This document shows positions 16,334 through 25,956 of a stretch of 64,000 nt of DNA, one piece after another (the stretch's first letter is position 1; every line of letters starts with the position of its first letter). A program made the position numbers and the translations under genes. The notes under the pieces were generated by a model that did not search any database, had not been told where the DNA came from, and saw only the letters and a list, made by a program, of their open reading frames with translations. Source of the stretch: Aureimonas populi. GTDB lineage: Bacteria > Pseudomonadota > Alphaproteobacteria > Rhizobiales > Rhizobiaceae. The stretch spans positions 1,302,001 to 1,366,000 of the forward strand of contig NZ_CP072611.1 in NCBI RefSeq assembly GCF_017815515.1, given 5' to 3'.

Positions 16334-16551
16334 CGGATGGGCCTCGGGCTGATCCAGATTCCGCGCTACCACGCCGAGGCGCTCTGGCGTCTGGTGATCT
16401 GGTCGAGATCCTGCCCCATTGTCCGCCATCGCCGACGCCGGTCTCGCTGCTCTACCCCAGGAACCGGCAGCTCTCGCCACGGGTGCGGGTGTTCATGGAC
16501 TGGCTGAGGGCCCAGATGCCCGCCCAAGCCCGCAGCAGCGCATCGGCCTGA
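16325..16551 (+). pseudogene. LysR-family regulator, frameshifted C-terminal remnant
   Basis: In one frame the DNA reads EAARMGLGLIQIPRYHAEAL to about 16385; shifted, from 16387, it reads ASGDLVEILPHC, then TPVSLLYPRNRQLSPRVRVF and MDWLRAQM to a TGA at 16549-16551. Together these are the last 75 or so residues of a LysR effector domain, with a small indel near 16385. No DNA-binding domain lies upstream, because the sequence there belongs to the SDR remnant on the opposite strand. It was probably once divergent from that SDR gene. Confidence 0.72.
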
Positions 16552-16764
16552 CCGGGCCGGGGGATTCACGTGAAACGGCCGTCCGCGGGCGGTCCCCTGG
16601 GGCGGAAGCCCTGCGGCATCAGTTCGGGGATGTGCTGGAAAACCTTGGATGAAGCGCAAGGCATCAAAGCCTTGCGTATCGGCGCGGTCTGGCGCCAATC
16701 TTCTGAGAGCGCGATGCCCGGACATTTCCCGGCCGGCGATCCCATCCAGGCAAAGGAGCCCTCC

Positions 16765-17808
16765 ATGCGCTACCGTTCCCTCGGCCCGAGCGGGCTTCTC
16801 GTTTCCGAGCTTTGCCTCGGCACCATGACCTTCGGCGGCAGCGAGGGCATGTGGGGCCAGATCGGCCGGTTGCGGCAGGACGAGGCCGATACGCTGGTCA
16901 AGACCGCCGTCGATGCCGGCATCAACTTCATCGACACCGCCAATGTCTATGCCGGCGGGGAAAGCGAGCGCATTCTCGGCCAGTCGATCCGCAATCTGGG
17001 GCTGGCCCGCCAGGATCTGGTGGTCGCCACCAAGGTGCTCGGCCCCATGGGCGAGGGGCCCAACGCGCGCGGCGCCTCGCGCTACCATATCCTCGAACAG
17101 GCCAAGGCCAGCTTGCAGCGGTTGCAGCTCGACCATATCGACCTTTACCAGATCCACGGCTTCGATCCGCTGACGCCGCTCGCCGAAACGCTGGAGGCGC
17201 TGGATACGCTCGTGCGGCACGGCCATGTCCGCTATGTCGGCCTCTCCAACTGGGCGGCCTGGCAGATCGTCAAGGCGGTGGGCATCGCGGAGGCGCGCAG
17301 GCTTGCGCCGATCATCTCCCTTCAAGCCCATTACACGCTCGTCGGGCGTGATCTGGAGCGCGAGATCGTGCCCATGCTGAAGTCCGAGAAGATCGGGCTG
17401 ATGGTGTGGAGCCCGCTGGCCGGCGGCTTCCTCTCCGGCAAGTACAGCGGCGGCAGCACCGCCAATGCCGAGGGCCGGCGCGCGAGCTTCGATTTCCCGC
17501 CCGTCGACATGGAGCGCGGAGACGCGGCCATCGAGGCAATGCGCGCCATTTCGCAGGCCAAGGGCTGCTCCGTCGCGCAGGTGGCGCTCGCTTGGCTGCT
17601 GCACCAGGAGGTCGTGACAAGCGTCATCGTGGGCGCCAGGCGGGTCGAGCAGCTCGAGGACAACATCGCCTCCACGCAGGTGCAACTCTCGCGTGAGGAT
17701 CTGGACGCGCTCGACGCCGTCACGAGGCTTCCGGCCGAATATCCGGGCTGGATGCTGGAACGCCAGGCGCAGTACCGCGCCCCGTTCCTGACGCCGCCGG
17801 GGAGGTGA
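16765..17808 (+). CDS. Aldo/keto reductase
   Basis: Cytoplasmic NAD(P)H-dependent reductase of 347 residues, TIM-barrel AKR fold. The catalytic tetrad can be placed as Asp and Tyr in FIDTANVYAGGESE, Lys in VATKVLG and His in DLYQIHGFD. The C-terminal cofactor region has SVIVGARRVEQLEDN. It resembles the bacterial YajO/YdhF-type or AKR11-12-like group acting on small aldehydes or ketones. AAAGGAG sits upstream of the ATG at 16765; the longer open frame from 16570 runs through the LysR scar flank and is not supported. It stands alone next to a degraded locus; the substrate is unknown. Confidence 0.9.
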   Translation: MRYRSLGPSGLLVSELCLGTMTFGGSEGMWGQIGRLRQDEADTLVKTAVDAGINFIDTANVYAGGESERILGQSIRNLGLARQDLVVATKVLGPMGEGPNARGASRYHILEQAKASLQRLQLDHIDLYQIHGFDPLTPLAETLEALDTLVRHGHVRYVGLSNWAAWQIVKAVGIAEARRLAPIISLQAHYTLVGRDLEREIVPMLKSEKIGLMVWSPLAGGFLSGKYSGGSTANAEGRRASFDFPPVDMERGDAAIEAMRAISQAKGCSVAQVALAWLLHQEVVTSVIVGARRVEQLEDNIASTQVQLSREDLDALDAVTRLPAEYPGWMLERQAQYRAPFLTPPGR

Positions 17809-17838
17809 GGCCGGGCGGCCGGCCCTGTCGCGCTGCGT

Positions 17839-18705
17839 TCAGCCGGGGAGGGCGTAGGGGTTGAAGCCCGTCCTGCCGTAGCCCTCTGCCGTGGCCGCCT
17901 CGTCCAGCGCGAGGCTGGCGAGGTCGTCCGCCACCACCTCCGCCTCGGGGTCCCGCTCCTGCGAGACGACCTTGAGATAGCCCCCGCAATGTCCGCAGCT
18001 TTCGGCGCGCACCACGGCCTCGGGCGATTCGAAGCTCAGATAGTCGAGCTGCCCGGCATCGCCGCAACTGGAGCACTTGGCGCGGACCATGTGCCATTCG
18101 CATTCGCACAGGGCGCAGTGCAGATAGCGCAGCCCCTGCCGGTCGCCCGTGTGGATCAAGCTCGCGACCGGCGCCGTGCCGCAGATCGGGCATTGCGCAT
18201 GTTCCTGCGGGCCGGACGCCCGCAGCGGCGCCGCGCGGGCGGCGAGCGCCACCTCCAGCGAGAGCGCCGCCCACAGGAAGGGCGCGATGGCGGCCGGCAC
18301 CGCTTCGAAGCGCCCCTCGGCCAGAGCCAGGCCGAAGCCGATGCGCGCCGGCAGCGGCAGGGCGGCAAGCTCGCCCAGATGCGGCGCGACCGGCCCGGGA
18401 GCAACGGATGCCAGGTGTTCGAGCAGCGTGTCGAGGTGACGTGACCAGTGCCCCTCGCGCGCGATGGCCGCCGGCTCCACGCCGGTGCGCTCGCGCGCCT
18501 CGCTCCCGGCGATCCCGGCCTGCGCCTGCGCTGTCGCGGCGGCAAGGCGCAGATAGTCGGCCAGTTCGTGCCCCTCGGCCAGCGCCCTCAGGCGCTGCGC
18601 GCGGGCGATGTAGAGACTGGCCAGATCCGGGCGCAGCACGGGGTCGAAATGGCGGGAGGCGGCTTCCGGCGGGACCGAGGAGCGCAGGGCGGGCGGCTGG
18701 CTCAT
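17839..18705 (-). CDS. fdhE: Formate dehydrogenase accessory protein FdhE
   Basis: Protein of 288 residues with the four CxxC rubredoxin-like iron sites of Fdh[25 protein letters not shown] and CGHCGGY, all in the C-terminal half, plus the DYLSFESP segment. FdhE is a cytoplasmic chaperone that binds the catalytic subunit of Tat-exported formate dehydrogenases before export. It is last in the operon and overlaps the cytochrome subunit gene as ATGA. FdhD, the sulfurtransferase also needed for activation, is not encoded in the window and must lie elsewhere. Confidence 0.93.
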   Translation of the reverse strand: MSQPPALRSSVPPEAASRHFDPVLRPDLASLYIARAQRLRALAEGHELADYLRLAAATAQAQAGIAGSEARERTGVEPAAIAREGHWSRHLDTLLEHLASVAPGPVAPHLGELAALPLPARIGFGLALAEGRFEAVPAAIAPFLWAALSLEVALAARAAPLRASGPQEHAQCPICGTAPVASLIHTGDRQGLRYLHCALCECEWHMVRAKCSSCGDAGQLDYLSFESPEAVVRAESCGHCGGYLKVVSQERDPEAEVVADDLASLALDEAATAEGYGRTGFNPYALPG

Positions 18706-19367
18706 GTCTCGCTGCCCTTCGCCCGGGCTTCCTTGGCCGCCAGCTCGTCATACCAGCGGTCGTGATGCTGATGCACCCATCGGCGGGAGACATAGCCCGT
18801 CACCATGCCCTTGATCGAGCCGCGCACCCAGATCGCCAGATAGATGTGCCCGAGGATCAGGAGGATCAGCCCGATGCCGGCGACCGAATGCGCCAGGATC
18901 GCCAGGCGCAGCACGGGGATGGAGAAAAGATGCGAGAAATGGGCCCGCCACATGACGATGCCGGAGAGCATGAGAACGATGATGGACAGCATGATCAGCC
19001 AGAAGAGAACCTTCTGGCCGGCATTGTACTTGCCGATCCGCAGGGGCTGCGCGTGATCGTTCAGGAGCACGCCCTTGACGTTGCGAAACCAGATCGCGTC
19101 CGTGCGGGCGGGCAGATTGTACTTCACGAAGCGCACGAACATGTAGCAAAGGCCGGCGAACACGGCGATGCCGAGGAAGGGATGCAACATGCGCGCCATC
19201 TGCGGCGTGCCCAGAAACCCGCTCAGCCACGAGAAGGACGGGTAGAACCAGGACAGGCCGGAGGTGGCCGCCAGGAAGAAGCAGATCACGATCGCCCAGT
19301 GGCAGAGCCGCTCAGAGAACTTCGTGCGCAGAATCCTGTCCTGCCCGCCTTTCGAAGAATGTGCCAT
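18702..19367 (-). CDS. fdoI: Formate dehydrogenase cytochrome b556 (gamma) subunit
   Basis: Inner-membrane subunit of 221 residues with four hydrophobic helices. Candidate heme-ligating histidines are in [26 protein letters not shown] and LGHIYLAIW. In FdnI/FdoI these bind two b hemes that pass electrons from the periplasmic catalytic dimer to quinone. Length fits FdoI (about 210). It starts 13 bases after the beta subunit stop and overlaps fdhE, confirming one transcription unit. Confidence 0.93.
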   Translation of the reverse strand: MAHSSKGGQDRILRTKFSERLCHWAIVICFFLAATSGLSWFYPSFSWLSGFLGTPQMARMLHPFLGIAVFAGLCYMFVRFVKYNLPARTDAIWFRNVKGVLLNDHAQPLRIGKYNAGQKVLFWLIMLSIIVLMLSGIVMWRAHFSHLFSIPVLRLAILAHSVAGIGLILLILGHIYLAIWVRGSIKGMVTGYVSRRWVHQHHDRWYDELAAKEARAKGSET

Positions 19368-19380
19368 CTGCGCTCCTTCC

Positions 19381-20265
19381 TCAGCCCCGCCCGTCCGGGA
19401 ACGGGCCGTCCTCGTCCGTGGTGTTGGGGCCGACGCCCACGAAATGCGCCACCATGCCGGCCACGGCCGCGGCGCCCGCCACCGCCGCCACGGGCTTCAG
19501 CACGTCCTTCCAGCCCGCGACGACCGGGCTGATCTTCGGGTCCTTCGGCAGGCCCGCATAGCGCTGCGGGTCGTCGGCATGTTGCAGCACATACATCACA
19601 TGCGTGCCGCCGACGCCCTCCGGGTCGTAGAGGCCGGCATTCTCGTAGCCGCGCTCGTTCAGCTCGCTCACGCGGGTCGCGGCAAGGTCCTTCATCTCCT
19701 CCTTGGAGCCGAAGGCGATGGCGCCGGTCGGGCAGGTCTTGGCGCAGGCGGGAGACTGGCCCACGGCCAGCCGGTCCGAGCACAGCGTGCACTTGTAGGC
19801 CTTGTGGTCCTTCTGCGAGATGCGCGGGATGTTGAACGGGCAGCCGGCCACGCAATAGCCACAGCCGATGCAATGGTCGCTCTGGAAGTCCACCACGCCG
19901 TTGGCGTATTGCACGATGGCGCCGGGCACCGGGCAGGCCTTGAGGCAGCCGGGGTCCGCGCAATGCATGCAGCCGTCCTTGCGGATCAGCCATTCGAACG
20001 TGCCGGCCTCGTCGTCATGTTCGGTGAAGCGCATCAGCGTCCAGCTATCCGGCGAAAGATCGCGCGGATTGTCGTAGACGCCGACATTCTCCTCCACCTC
20101 GCCGCGCAGGTCGTTCCACTCGTTGCAGGCCACCTGGCAGGCCTTGCAGCCGATGCAGATCGACACGTCGATGAGCTTGGCGACCTCCATCTGGTGGTCG
20201 CGGATCTGCGGGCCGGGGGTCTGCGCGTTCGTGGCCGAGCGGCGCACGATGTTCTGCGAGTTCAT
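19381..20265 (-). CDS. fdoH: Formate dehydrogenase iron-sulfur (beta) subunit
   Basis: Protein of 294 residues with four [4Fe-4S] cysteine clusters: [41 protein letters not shown] and CTLCSDRL with CAKTCP. A single hydrophobic C-terminal helix (about [19 protein letters not shown]) anchors it in the membrane, as in FdnH/FdoH. It carries electrons from the molybdenum site to the cytochrome subunit. Its ATG overlaps the stop of the alpha subunit gene as ATGA. Confidence 0.95.
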   Translation of the reverse strand: MNSQNIVRRSATNAQTPGPQIRDHQMEVAKLIDVSICIGCKACQVACNEWNDLRGEVEENVGVYDNPRDLSPDSWTLMRFTEHDDEAGTFEWLIRKDGCMHCADPGCLKACPVPGAIVQYANGVVDFQSDHCIGCGYCVAGCPFNIPRISQKDHKAYKCTLCSDRLAVGQSPACAKTCPTGAIAFGSKEEMKDLAATRVSELNERGYENAGLYDPEGVGGTHVMYVLQHADDPQRYAGLPKDPKISPVVAGWKDVLKPVAAVAGAAAVAGMVAHFVGVGPNTTDEDGPFPDGRG

Positions 20266-23200
20266 GCCAGCGCTCCTTCCGCCTTCTCCACGTTCACGAG
20301 AAAGGCCTTGAACTCGGGCGTCTGCGAGTTCGCGTCGCCGACCCCCGGCGACAGCGTATTGGCCAGATAGCCCTTGCGCGTGGCGCCCTCGAAGCCCCAG
20401 TGGCAGGGGATGCCGATCTGCTCGACCTCCTGGCCGGCCACGGTCAGCGTGCGCATGCGCTTGGTCACCACCGCCTTGGCGGTGATGTAGCCGCGCTTGG
20501 TGGAAACCTTCACCGTGTCGCCATGGGCGATGCCCTTGGAGGCCGCCAGGTTCACCCCGATCTCGATGAACTGCTCGGGCTGGAGCATGGCGTTGAGGTG
20601 GCTGTGCTTGGTCCAGTGGCGGAACAGCTCGGTCACGGAATAGGTCGTCGCCACATAGGGGTAGTCGTCGCGGTTGCCCATGCGCTGCGCGTCGTTCTGG
20701 AAGATGCGCGCGGTCGGGTTGTGCGTCACCCGCTCATGCAGCGGGTTCTTGGCGATCGGGCTCTCCACCGGCTCGTAATGCTCGGGGAAGGGGCCGTCGT
20801 TCATTCCCCGCTCGGAGAACAGGCGGCCCATGCCTTCCGGCAGCATGATGAAGGGCAGGGCGGGGCTGCCCGGCGGCAGGTTCGCGGGGAAGTCCGGCAC
20901 GTCGGAGCCGGTCCATTTCTGCCCGTCCCAATGAAGGATCTGGCGATGGGGGTCCCAGGGGTTGCCCATCTCGTCCATCGAGGCGCGGTTGTAGAGCAGC
21001 CGCCGGTTCGCCGGCCAGGCCCATGCCCAGCCCGGCGTGTTGCCGAGCCCGGTATCGGTGTTGTCGCGGTTGGCCATCTGGTTGCCGGCCTCGGTCCACG
21101 AGCCGGTGAAGACCCAGCAATAGCTCTGCGTGGTTCCGTCGTCGCGAAGCTGGGCGAAACTGTCGAGAAGCTGGCCCTTGCGCAGGATCTGGTTGCCGTT
21201 CTCGTCGAACACGTCCTCCAGCGCGTAGCCGTTGGCCTCCCTGGCCATCTCTTCCGGGTGCGGGAAGGAGGGGTCGTGATAGGTGTCCGCGTCCCACGTC
21301 ATGTGCAGCACCTGCTCGGGGCAGGCGCCGCCTTCTTCCGCGTAGAGCCGGCGAAGCTCCATCATGATGTCGCCGAGGATCTTGGGGTCGTGGCGCGCCT
21401 CGCCCGGAGGCTCCTGGCCCGCGAAGTGCCATTGCAGCCAGCGCCCCGAATTGACGATGGCCCCGTCCTCCTCCGCGAAGCAGTTGGAGGGCAGGCGGAA
21501 GACCTCGGTCATGATCTCCTCGGTCTTCACGTCGTTGAAGCGCCCCTCGTTGCGCCAGAAATTCGACGTCTCCGTCACCAGCGGGTCGATGACCACGAGG
21601 AATTTCAGCTTCGAGAGCGCTAGCGAGGTCTTGTTCTTGTCCGGCATCGCGGCCAGAGGGTTGAACCCTTGAGCGATATAGCCGTTGACCTTGCCCTCGT
21701 ACATCATGTCGAAATAGGCCAGCATGTCGTAGCTGCGGTCCCATTTCGGCAGGAGATCGAAGTCGAAGTCGTTCTCGCGCGTGGCATTCCTGCCGTAGAG
21801 GTTCTTCAACAGCGAGATGAAGAATTTCGGCGTGTTCTTCCAGTAATTGACCTGGCCGGGCAGCACGTCGCGCGGCGTCGTCTCCTCCAGATACTGCCCC
21901 AGCGTCTGCTGGTCGTCGGAGGGCAGGTTCATGTAGCCCGGCACCCGCAGGGAGAGGAGGCCGAGATCGGTGTAGCCCTGGATGTTGGAATGGCCGCGCA
22001 GCGCGTTCACGCCGCCGCCCGCCATGCCGATATTGCCGAGCAGGAGCTGGATCATCGCCGAGCCGCGGATGATCTGCGCCCCGCCCGTATGGTGCGTCCA
22101 GCCGAGCGCGTAGAGCCAGGTCAGCGTCCTGTCCTTCGCCGCGCACGAGCCCACGATCTCGGCGATGCGCAGGAAGTCCGCCTGTTTGACGCCGGTGATG
22201 TCCTCGACCACCTCGGGCGTGTAGCGGTCGACATGGCGGCGCAGGAGTTGCAGCACGGAGCGCGGATGCGTCATCGTCGGGTCGCGAAGCGCGTTGCCCT
22301 CCTCGTCCGTCTCGTAGGTCCAGGAGGATTTGTCGTAAACGCGCGTTTCAGGGTCGAAGCCGGTGAAGACGCCCTCGTCGAAGCCGTAATCCTCGCGCAC
22401 GATGAGCGAGGCGTTGGTGTAGGCGCGCACATAGTCGTGCTGGATCTTGTCGTTCTCCAGCAGCCACCGAACCATGCCCATCAGGAACGCGGTGTCGGAG
22501 CCCGCGCGGATGGGCGAGAAGATGTCGGCCACCGCCGCCGTGCGGTTGAAGCGCGGATCGACGACGATGACCTGGGCCTTGTTCTTGATCTTGGCCTCGA
22601 TCACCCATTTGAAGCCCACGGGATGGGCCTCGGCCGGGTTGCCGCCCATGACGATCACGACATTGGCGTTCTTGATGTCGACCCAGTGGTTGGTCATCGC
22701 GCCGCGCCCGAAGCTGGGCGCCAGCGCCGAGACGGTGGGCGCGTGGCACAGCCGCGCCTGACAGTCGAGGCCGAGCATTCCGAGCGCGCGGGCGAACTTG
22801 AAATCGAGCACGCCCGTCTCGTTGGAGGCGGCCGAGGAGGCGAGGAAGCCGGACGAGAGCCAGCGGTTCACGAGCTGGCCGCGCTCGTTGCGCTCGATGA
22901 AATTGGCGTCGCGATCGTCCTTCAGGAGCCGCGCGATGCGCTTGGTCGCCTCGTCCCAGGAGATGCGGACCCACTCGCTCGATCCCGGCGCCCGGTATTC
23001 CGGGTGGATCAGGCGGTTCTTCGAATGGATCATGTCGAGCAGGCCCGCCCCCTTGGGGCAGAGCGAGCCGCGGCTGACCGGGTGGTCCGGGTCGCCCTCG
23101 ATGTGGAAGATGCGCGGCTTGGCGTTCCGCGCCCCGTCGCCCAGCGAGTACATCAGGATGCCGCAGCCGACCGAGCAATAGGTGCAGTTGTTGCGCGTTT

Positions 23201-23354
23201 CCTTGGCCCGCAGCAGCTTGTAGGGCCGCACCGACGCGCCCGCCTGCGCCTCGGCCGTGGAGAGGCCCAGGGCCGTCGCCGTGGCGGAGGCCGCGCCCAC
23301 GCCCAGAATCTTGAGGAACTGGCGTCTGCCGAGTTGGAATGCGCTGCCGCTCAT
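20262..23354 (-). CDS. fdoG: Formate dehydrogenase-O major (alpha) subunit, Mo/W-bis-MGD, cysteine form
   Basis: Catalytic subunit of 1030 residues oxidising formate to carbon dioxide at a Mo/W-bis-pyranopterin centre on the periplasmic side. A Tat signal ([11 protein letters not shown]) opens the chain. The [4Fe-4S] ligands are in CTYCSVGCG and RGSLCPKG. The active-site segment reads [15 protein letters not shown], with Cys where E. coli FdnG and FdoG have selenocysteine, so no Sec machinery is needed. The [17 protein letters not shown] segment is conserved. The start at 23354, with AAAGG eight bases upstream, removes 13 non-homologous residues of the longer frame. First gene of fdoG-fdoH-fdoI-fdhE. 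Confidence 0.95.
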   Translation of the reverse strand: MSGSAFQLGRRQFLKILGVGAASATATALGLSTAEAQAGASVRPYKLLRAKETRNNCTYCSVGCGILMYSLGDGARNAKPRIFHIEGDPDHPVSRGSLCPKGAGLLDMIHSKNRLIHPEYRAPGSSEWVRISWDEATKRIARLLKDDRDANFIERNERGQLVNRWLSSGFLASSAASNETGVLDFKFARALGMLGLDCQARLCHAPTVSALAPSFGRGAMTNHWVDIKNANVVIVMGGNPAEAHPVGFKWVIEAKIKNKAQVIVVDPRFNRTAAVADIFSPIRAGSDTAFLMGMVRWLLENDKIQHDYVRAYTNASLIVREDYGFDEGVFTGFDPETRVYDKSSWTYETDEEGNALRDPTMTHPRSVLQLLRRHVDRYTPEVVEDITGVKQADFLRIAEIVGSCAAKDRTLTWLYALGWTHHTGGAQIIRGSAMIQLLLGNIGMAGGGVNALRGHSNIQGYTDLGLLSLRVPGYMNLPSDDQQTLGQYLEETTPRDVLPGQVNYWKNTPKFFISLLKNLYGRNATRENDFDFDLLPKWDRSYDMLAYFDMMYEGKVNGYIAQGFNPLAAMPDKNKTSLALSKLKFLVVIDPLVTETSNFWRNEGRFNDVKTEEIMTEVFRLPSNCFAEEDGAIVNSGRWLQWHFAGQEPPGEARHDPKILGDIMMELRRLYAEEGGACPEQVLHMTWDADTYHDPSFPHPEEMAREANGYALEDVFDENGNQILRKGQLLDSFAQLRDDGTTQSYCWVFTGSWTEAGNQMANRDNTDTGLGNTPGWAWAWPANRRLLYNRASMDEMGNPWDPHRQILHWDGQKWTGSDVPDFPANLPPGSPALPFIMLPEGMGRLFSERGMNDGPFPEHYEPVESPIAKNPLHERVTHNPTARIFQNDAQRMGNRDDYPYVATTYSVTELFRHWTKHSHLNAMLQPEQFIEIGVNLAASKGIAHGDTVKVSTKRGYITAKAVVTKRMRTLTVAGQEVEQIGIPCHWGFEGATRKGYLANTLSPGVGDANSQTPEFKAFLVNVEKAEGALA

Positions 23355-23399
23355 CCTGCCTGCCTTTCGGAACCGTTCAGGCAGCAGACGCATTTCGGA

Positions 23400-23408
23400 G
23401 GTATGCCA
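23400..23408. promoter_or_regulatory. GGTATGCCA motif upstream of fdoG
   Basis: This nine-base word, about 45 bases before the fdoG start, is identical to the core of the putative GntR operator at 25914-25923. The fdo promoter must lie in this 213-base gap (23355-23567). No clear -35/-10 pair is visible, so the motif's meaning is uncertain. Confidence 0.25.
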
Positions 23409-23466
23409 CCCTTAGTTTTGAGCGGCTATAAAGTGCGGGACATTTCGCCGCAACGCATCAAAATGT

Positions 23467-23490
23467 GAAAAAGGCGCAGCGCAAGCTGCG
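23467..23490 (-). terminator. Rho-independent terminator of ndh
   Basis: On the minus strand a six-base stem, CGCAGC and GCTGCG, closes a TTGC loop and is followed by CC and five T residues. It lies about 80 bases past the NDH-2 stop codon, correctly oriented, and separates ndh from the fdo operon. Confidence 0.75.
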
Positions 23491-23567
23491 GGCCAGAATA
23501 TGAACGGCTCCAACGCCTGATTTCGCAGCCGCGCGTACACCGGCCCGGTTCCATGACGACAGTGCGT

Positions 23568-24902
23568 TCACACCTCCGGTCGCCCTGCCTCGGCCGATGC
23601 TTCCTTGCGCTTCACCCGGAGGCGCAATGCCTGCCCGCCCTGCGTGATCAGGCGCGAGCTTCGTTGGTTGCGCGTGTGAATCCACAGCCAGCTCAGGGCG
23701 ACGCTGACCCGGTTGCGCACCCCGATCAGGAAGTAGATGTGCGCAAGGCCCCATATCCACCATGCCAGCGCCCCGCGCAGCTTGACGCGGCCGAAATCGA
23801 TCACCGCGAGGCGTTTGCCGATGGTGGCGAGGCTCCCCTGATGGCGATAGCGGAAGGGCGCGCCGCCGGGCGCCCCTTCCAGACGCCGGCGGATGGCGGC
23901 GGCCACATACGCCCCTTGCTGCTTGGCGGCCGGCGCGATCCCGGGAACGACCCCGCCCTCCGGCATCGCGATGGCGGCCGTATCGCCGATGATGAAGATG
24001 TCCGGGTGGCCGGGCACGGTCAGGTCGGACTCCACGATCGCGCGGCCGGCGCGATCCGCCCTGGCGTCCACCCATTGGGCGGCGCGGGAGGCCTGCACGC
24101 CGGCCGCCCAGACGATGGTGGCGGCCGGGAGCCGGTTGCCGCCGTAGGTCACTCCGTCCTCGGTGCATTGCGTGACCGGCGCGCCGAGCTGGACCTCCAC
24201 GCCGAGCTTCTCCAGCGAGCGGTGGGCGTAGTGCGACAGCTCCTCGGCGAAGGCGGGCAGGATGCGCGGCCCCGCCTCGATCAGGACGACGCGCGCGGTG
24301 CGCGTGTCGATCGACCGGAACTCGCGCACGAGGGTGTCCTGCGCCAGTTCCGCGATCGTCCCGGCCATTTCCACGCCGGTGGGGCCGCCGCCGATGACGA
24401 CGAAGTTCAAGAGGGCCTGCCGCCGCTCGGGGTCGCTCTCGCGCTCGGCTTCCTCGAAGGCCAGCAGGATGCGCCGGCGGATCGTCGTGGCGTCCTCCAG
24501 CGTCTTCAGCCCCGGCGCGACGCTCTCCCATTCGTCGCGGCCGAAATAGGCGTGGCGCGCGCCGGTGGCCAGGACCAGCGTGTCGTAGGGCAGGGATGCG
24601 CCGTCTTCCAGAAGCACGCTGCGGCCCTCCTTGTCGACGCCCTCCACCCTTGCGAGCAGCGTGCGCACATCGGGCCGGTTGCGCAGGAGATGGCGGATCG
24701 GCCAGGCGATTTCCGATGTCGCGAGGGAGGCGGTCGCGACCTGGTAGAGCAGCGGCTGGAAGAGGTGGTGGTTGCGCTGGTCCACGAGGGTGATCTGGAC
24801 CGGGGCGCCGCCGAGCCGGTGCACGGCTTCCAGGCCCCCGAACCCCGCCCCGACGACGACGATGCGGTGGGCTGCGGGCGATATGGCGTTGGACGAGGTC
24901 AT
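23568..24902 (-). CDS. ndh: Type II NADH dehydrogenase (NDH-2)
   Basis: Monotopic flavoprotein of 444 residues that passes electrons from NADH to quinone without pumping protons. The FAD-binding motif is VVVGAGFGGLEAVHRL near residue 15 and the NADH-binding motif VVIGGGPTGVEMAGTIAEL near residue 160. The quinone-site segment IAPAAKQQGAYVA and the final GDTAAI FAD contact are also present. The C-terminal hydrophobic or amphipathic stretch WWIWGLAHIYFLIGVRN fits membrane attachment. The ATG at 24900-24902 follows GAGGAAGCAGGG; the longer frame lacks homology. Together with formate dehydrogenase it feeds the quinone pool, but a terminator separates the two units. Confidence 0.92.
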   Translation of the reverse strand: MTSSNAISPAAHRIVVVGAGFGGLEAVHRLGGAPVQITLVDQRNHHLFQPLLYQVATASLATSEIAWPIRHLLRNRPDVRTLLARVEGVDKEGRSVLLEDGASLPYDTLVLATGARHAYFGRDEWESVAPGLKTLEDATTIRRRILLAFEEAERESDPERRQALLNFVVIGGGPTGVEMAGTIAELAQDTLVREFRSIDTRTARVVLIEAGPRILPAFAEELSHYAHRSLEKLGVEVQLGAPVTQCTEDGVTYGGNRLPAATIVWAAGVQASRAAQWVDARADRAGRAIVESDLTVPGHPDIFIIGDTAAIAMPEGGVVPGIAPAAKQQGAYVAAAIRRRLEGAPGGAPFRYRHQGSLATIGKRLAVIDFGRVKLRGALAWWIWGLAHIYFLIGVRNRVSVALSWLWIHTRNQRSSRLITQGGQALRLRVKRKEASAEAGRPEV

Positions 24903-25192
24903 CGACCCTGCTTCCTCATTGATCCCGACCGTGACGAGGCGAGCGCGACGATCGGGCAGCTTATGCGCGCCCCCGACGCCGCCGGCACGAGCGGCTTCGG
25001 CAAGCCGCGACGGACGGAGCCGTATGCCGGCCGCGCGCAGCAAGACCAGCGTAGGGCATCGGCATGGCTGTTACAGAGCCCTACGGGGAGCGTCAACGCG
25101 TGCGAACCACCTCACGCGCCGCCCTCCGGCGCCCGCGTCGATCCGCCGCGCCACCCCTGATGGGGGCCGCCCGACGGCCCATGGCCGACGCG

Positions 25193-25882
25193 TCAGAGCG
25201 TGCGGCGTGCAAAGTCGATGAGGCTTTGCACGTGGGAGGCGACGGCCAGGCGCGTTTCCTCCGGGTCTTCGGCCTGGAGGGCCTCCACGATCCGCAGATG
25301 CTCGGTGGAATCGGGAACGAGCCGGTCCTTGAGCTGGTCGATCTCGAAGAGGCGGGTGGTGGTGCGCAGGTCGCTCAGTACGCGCCCCATCACGGCGTTA
25401 CGGCAGTGTTCGATGATCGTTCCGTGCAGATTGTCGTCCGATTCCCAATGGGCGTCGGTGTGGTAGGCGGTCGCGCTCATCAGTTCGAGGATCTCGCGAT
25501 GGACCGCGACGAGGCGCTTGCGCGGAATATGGCCGAGCGCCCGAACAGCCGCCTCCGGTTCGATCAGCAGGCGCAAGTGCAGGCTCTGGAGATATTCGCC
25601 CAGATCGACGCGGCGCACGACGTAGTTGCGCCCGTCGCCCTTGTGCACGAGGCCTTCGCCCTCCAGCCGTTGCAGGGCCTCGCGCATGGGCGTGCGCGAG
25701 ATGCCGAGCGTTTCGGCGAGCTTGACCTCCACGATCACGTCGCCCCCGCGAAGGCGGCGATGGCGGATCATGTCGGACACCGAGCGATAGGCGAGATTGG
25801 CGAGGTTGTGCGCGCGCGCGGCCCCGCTCGCCGCGCCGGTTCCCCTGGCCGTTCCCGCCTCGTCCGCTGCCGGTGCGCTCAT
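25193..25882 (-). CDS. GntR-family regulator, FCD subfamily (GntR-1)
   Basis: Protein of about 229 residues. The N-terminal winged helix covers YRSVSDMIRHRRLRGGD and LAETLGISRTPMREALQRLEGEGLV in two parts. The all-helical FCD effector domain has RLLIEPEAAVRALG, DDNLHGTIIEHCRN and EHLRIVEALQAEDPE, with the histidines and aspartate that bind metal in FadR-like proteins. AGAGG five bases before ATG 25882 supports this start over two upstream ATGs. An operator-like palindrome lies 32-41 bases upstream. It is transcribed divergently from the second GntR gene. Confidence 0.88.
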   Translation of the reverse strand: MSAPAADEAGTARGTGAASGAARAHNLANLAYRSVSDMIRHRRLRGGDVIVEVKLAETLGISRTPMREALQRLEGEGLVHKGDGRNYVVRRVDLGEYLQSLHLRLLIEPEAAVRALGHIPRKRLVAVHREILELMSATAYHTDAHWESDDNLHGTIIEHCRNAVMGRVLSDLRTTTRLFEIDQLKDRLVPDSTEHLRIVEALQAEDPEETRLAVASHVQSLIDFARRTL

Positions 25883-25913
25883 ATCCACCTCTTGACCCGC
25901 CATGACCTTTGAA

Positions 25914-25923
25914 CGGTATGCCA
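25914..25923. promoter_or_regulatory. Operator-like site between the two GntR genes
   Basis: CGGTATGCCA is a near-palindrome with the GGTATNCC core typical of FCD-type GntR operators. It lies between divergent GntR starts and resembles the perfect palindrome at 26659-26668. Autoregulation is likely. Confidence 0.5.
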
Positions 25924-25956
25924 CTTGTCTTCAATAGCATTCACGAAGGGGCGACG

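Noticed and set aside
15452..16507. Plus-strand open frame of 351 codons across the SDR remnant into the LysR tail
   Set aside because: Only its last 60 or so codons show family character (the LysR remnant); the rest is antisense to the SDR sequence. It is not a single gene.
16565..16574. Palindrome TTCACGTGAA upstream of the aldo/keto reductase
   Set aside because: Perfect but only ten bases, nearly 200 bases from the start codon, in the flank of a degraded locus and with no neighbouring intact regulator.
20262..23354. In-frame TGA selenocysteine codon in the formate dehydrogenase gene
   Set aside because: The whole 1030-codon frame is open and the active-site position is a cysteine codon; no SECIS element is needed.
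21669..23468. Plus-strand open frame of 599 codons opposite fdoG
   Set aside because: Shadow of the formate dehydrogenase alpha subunit gene.
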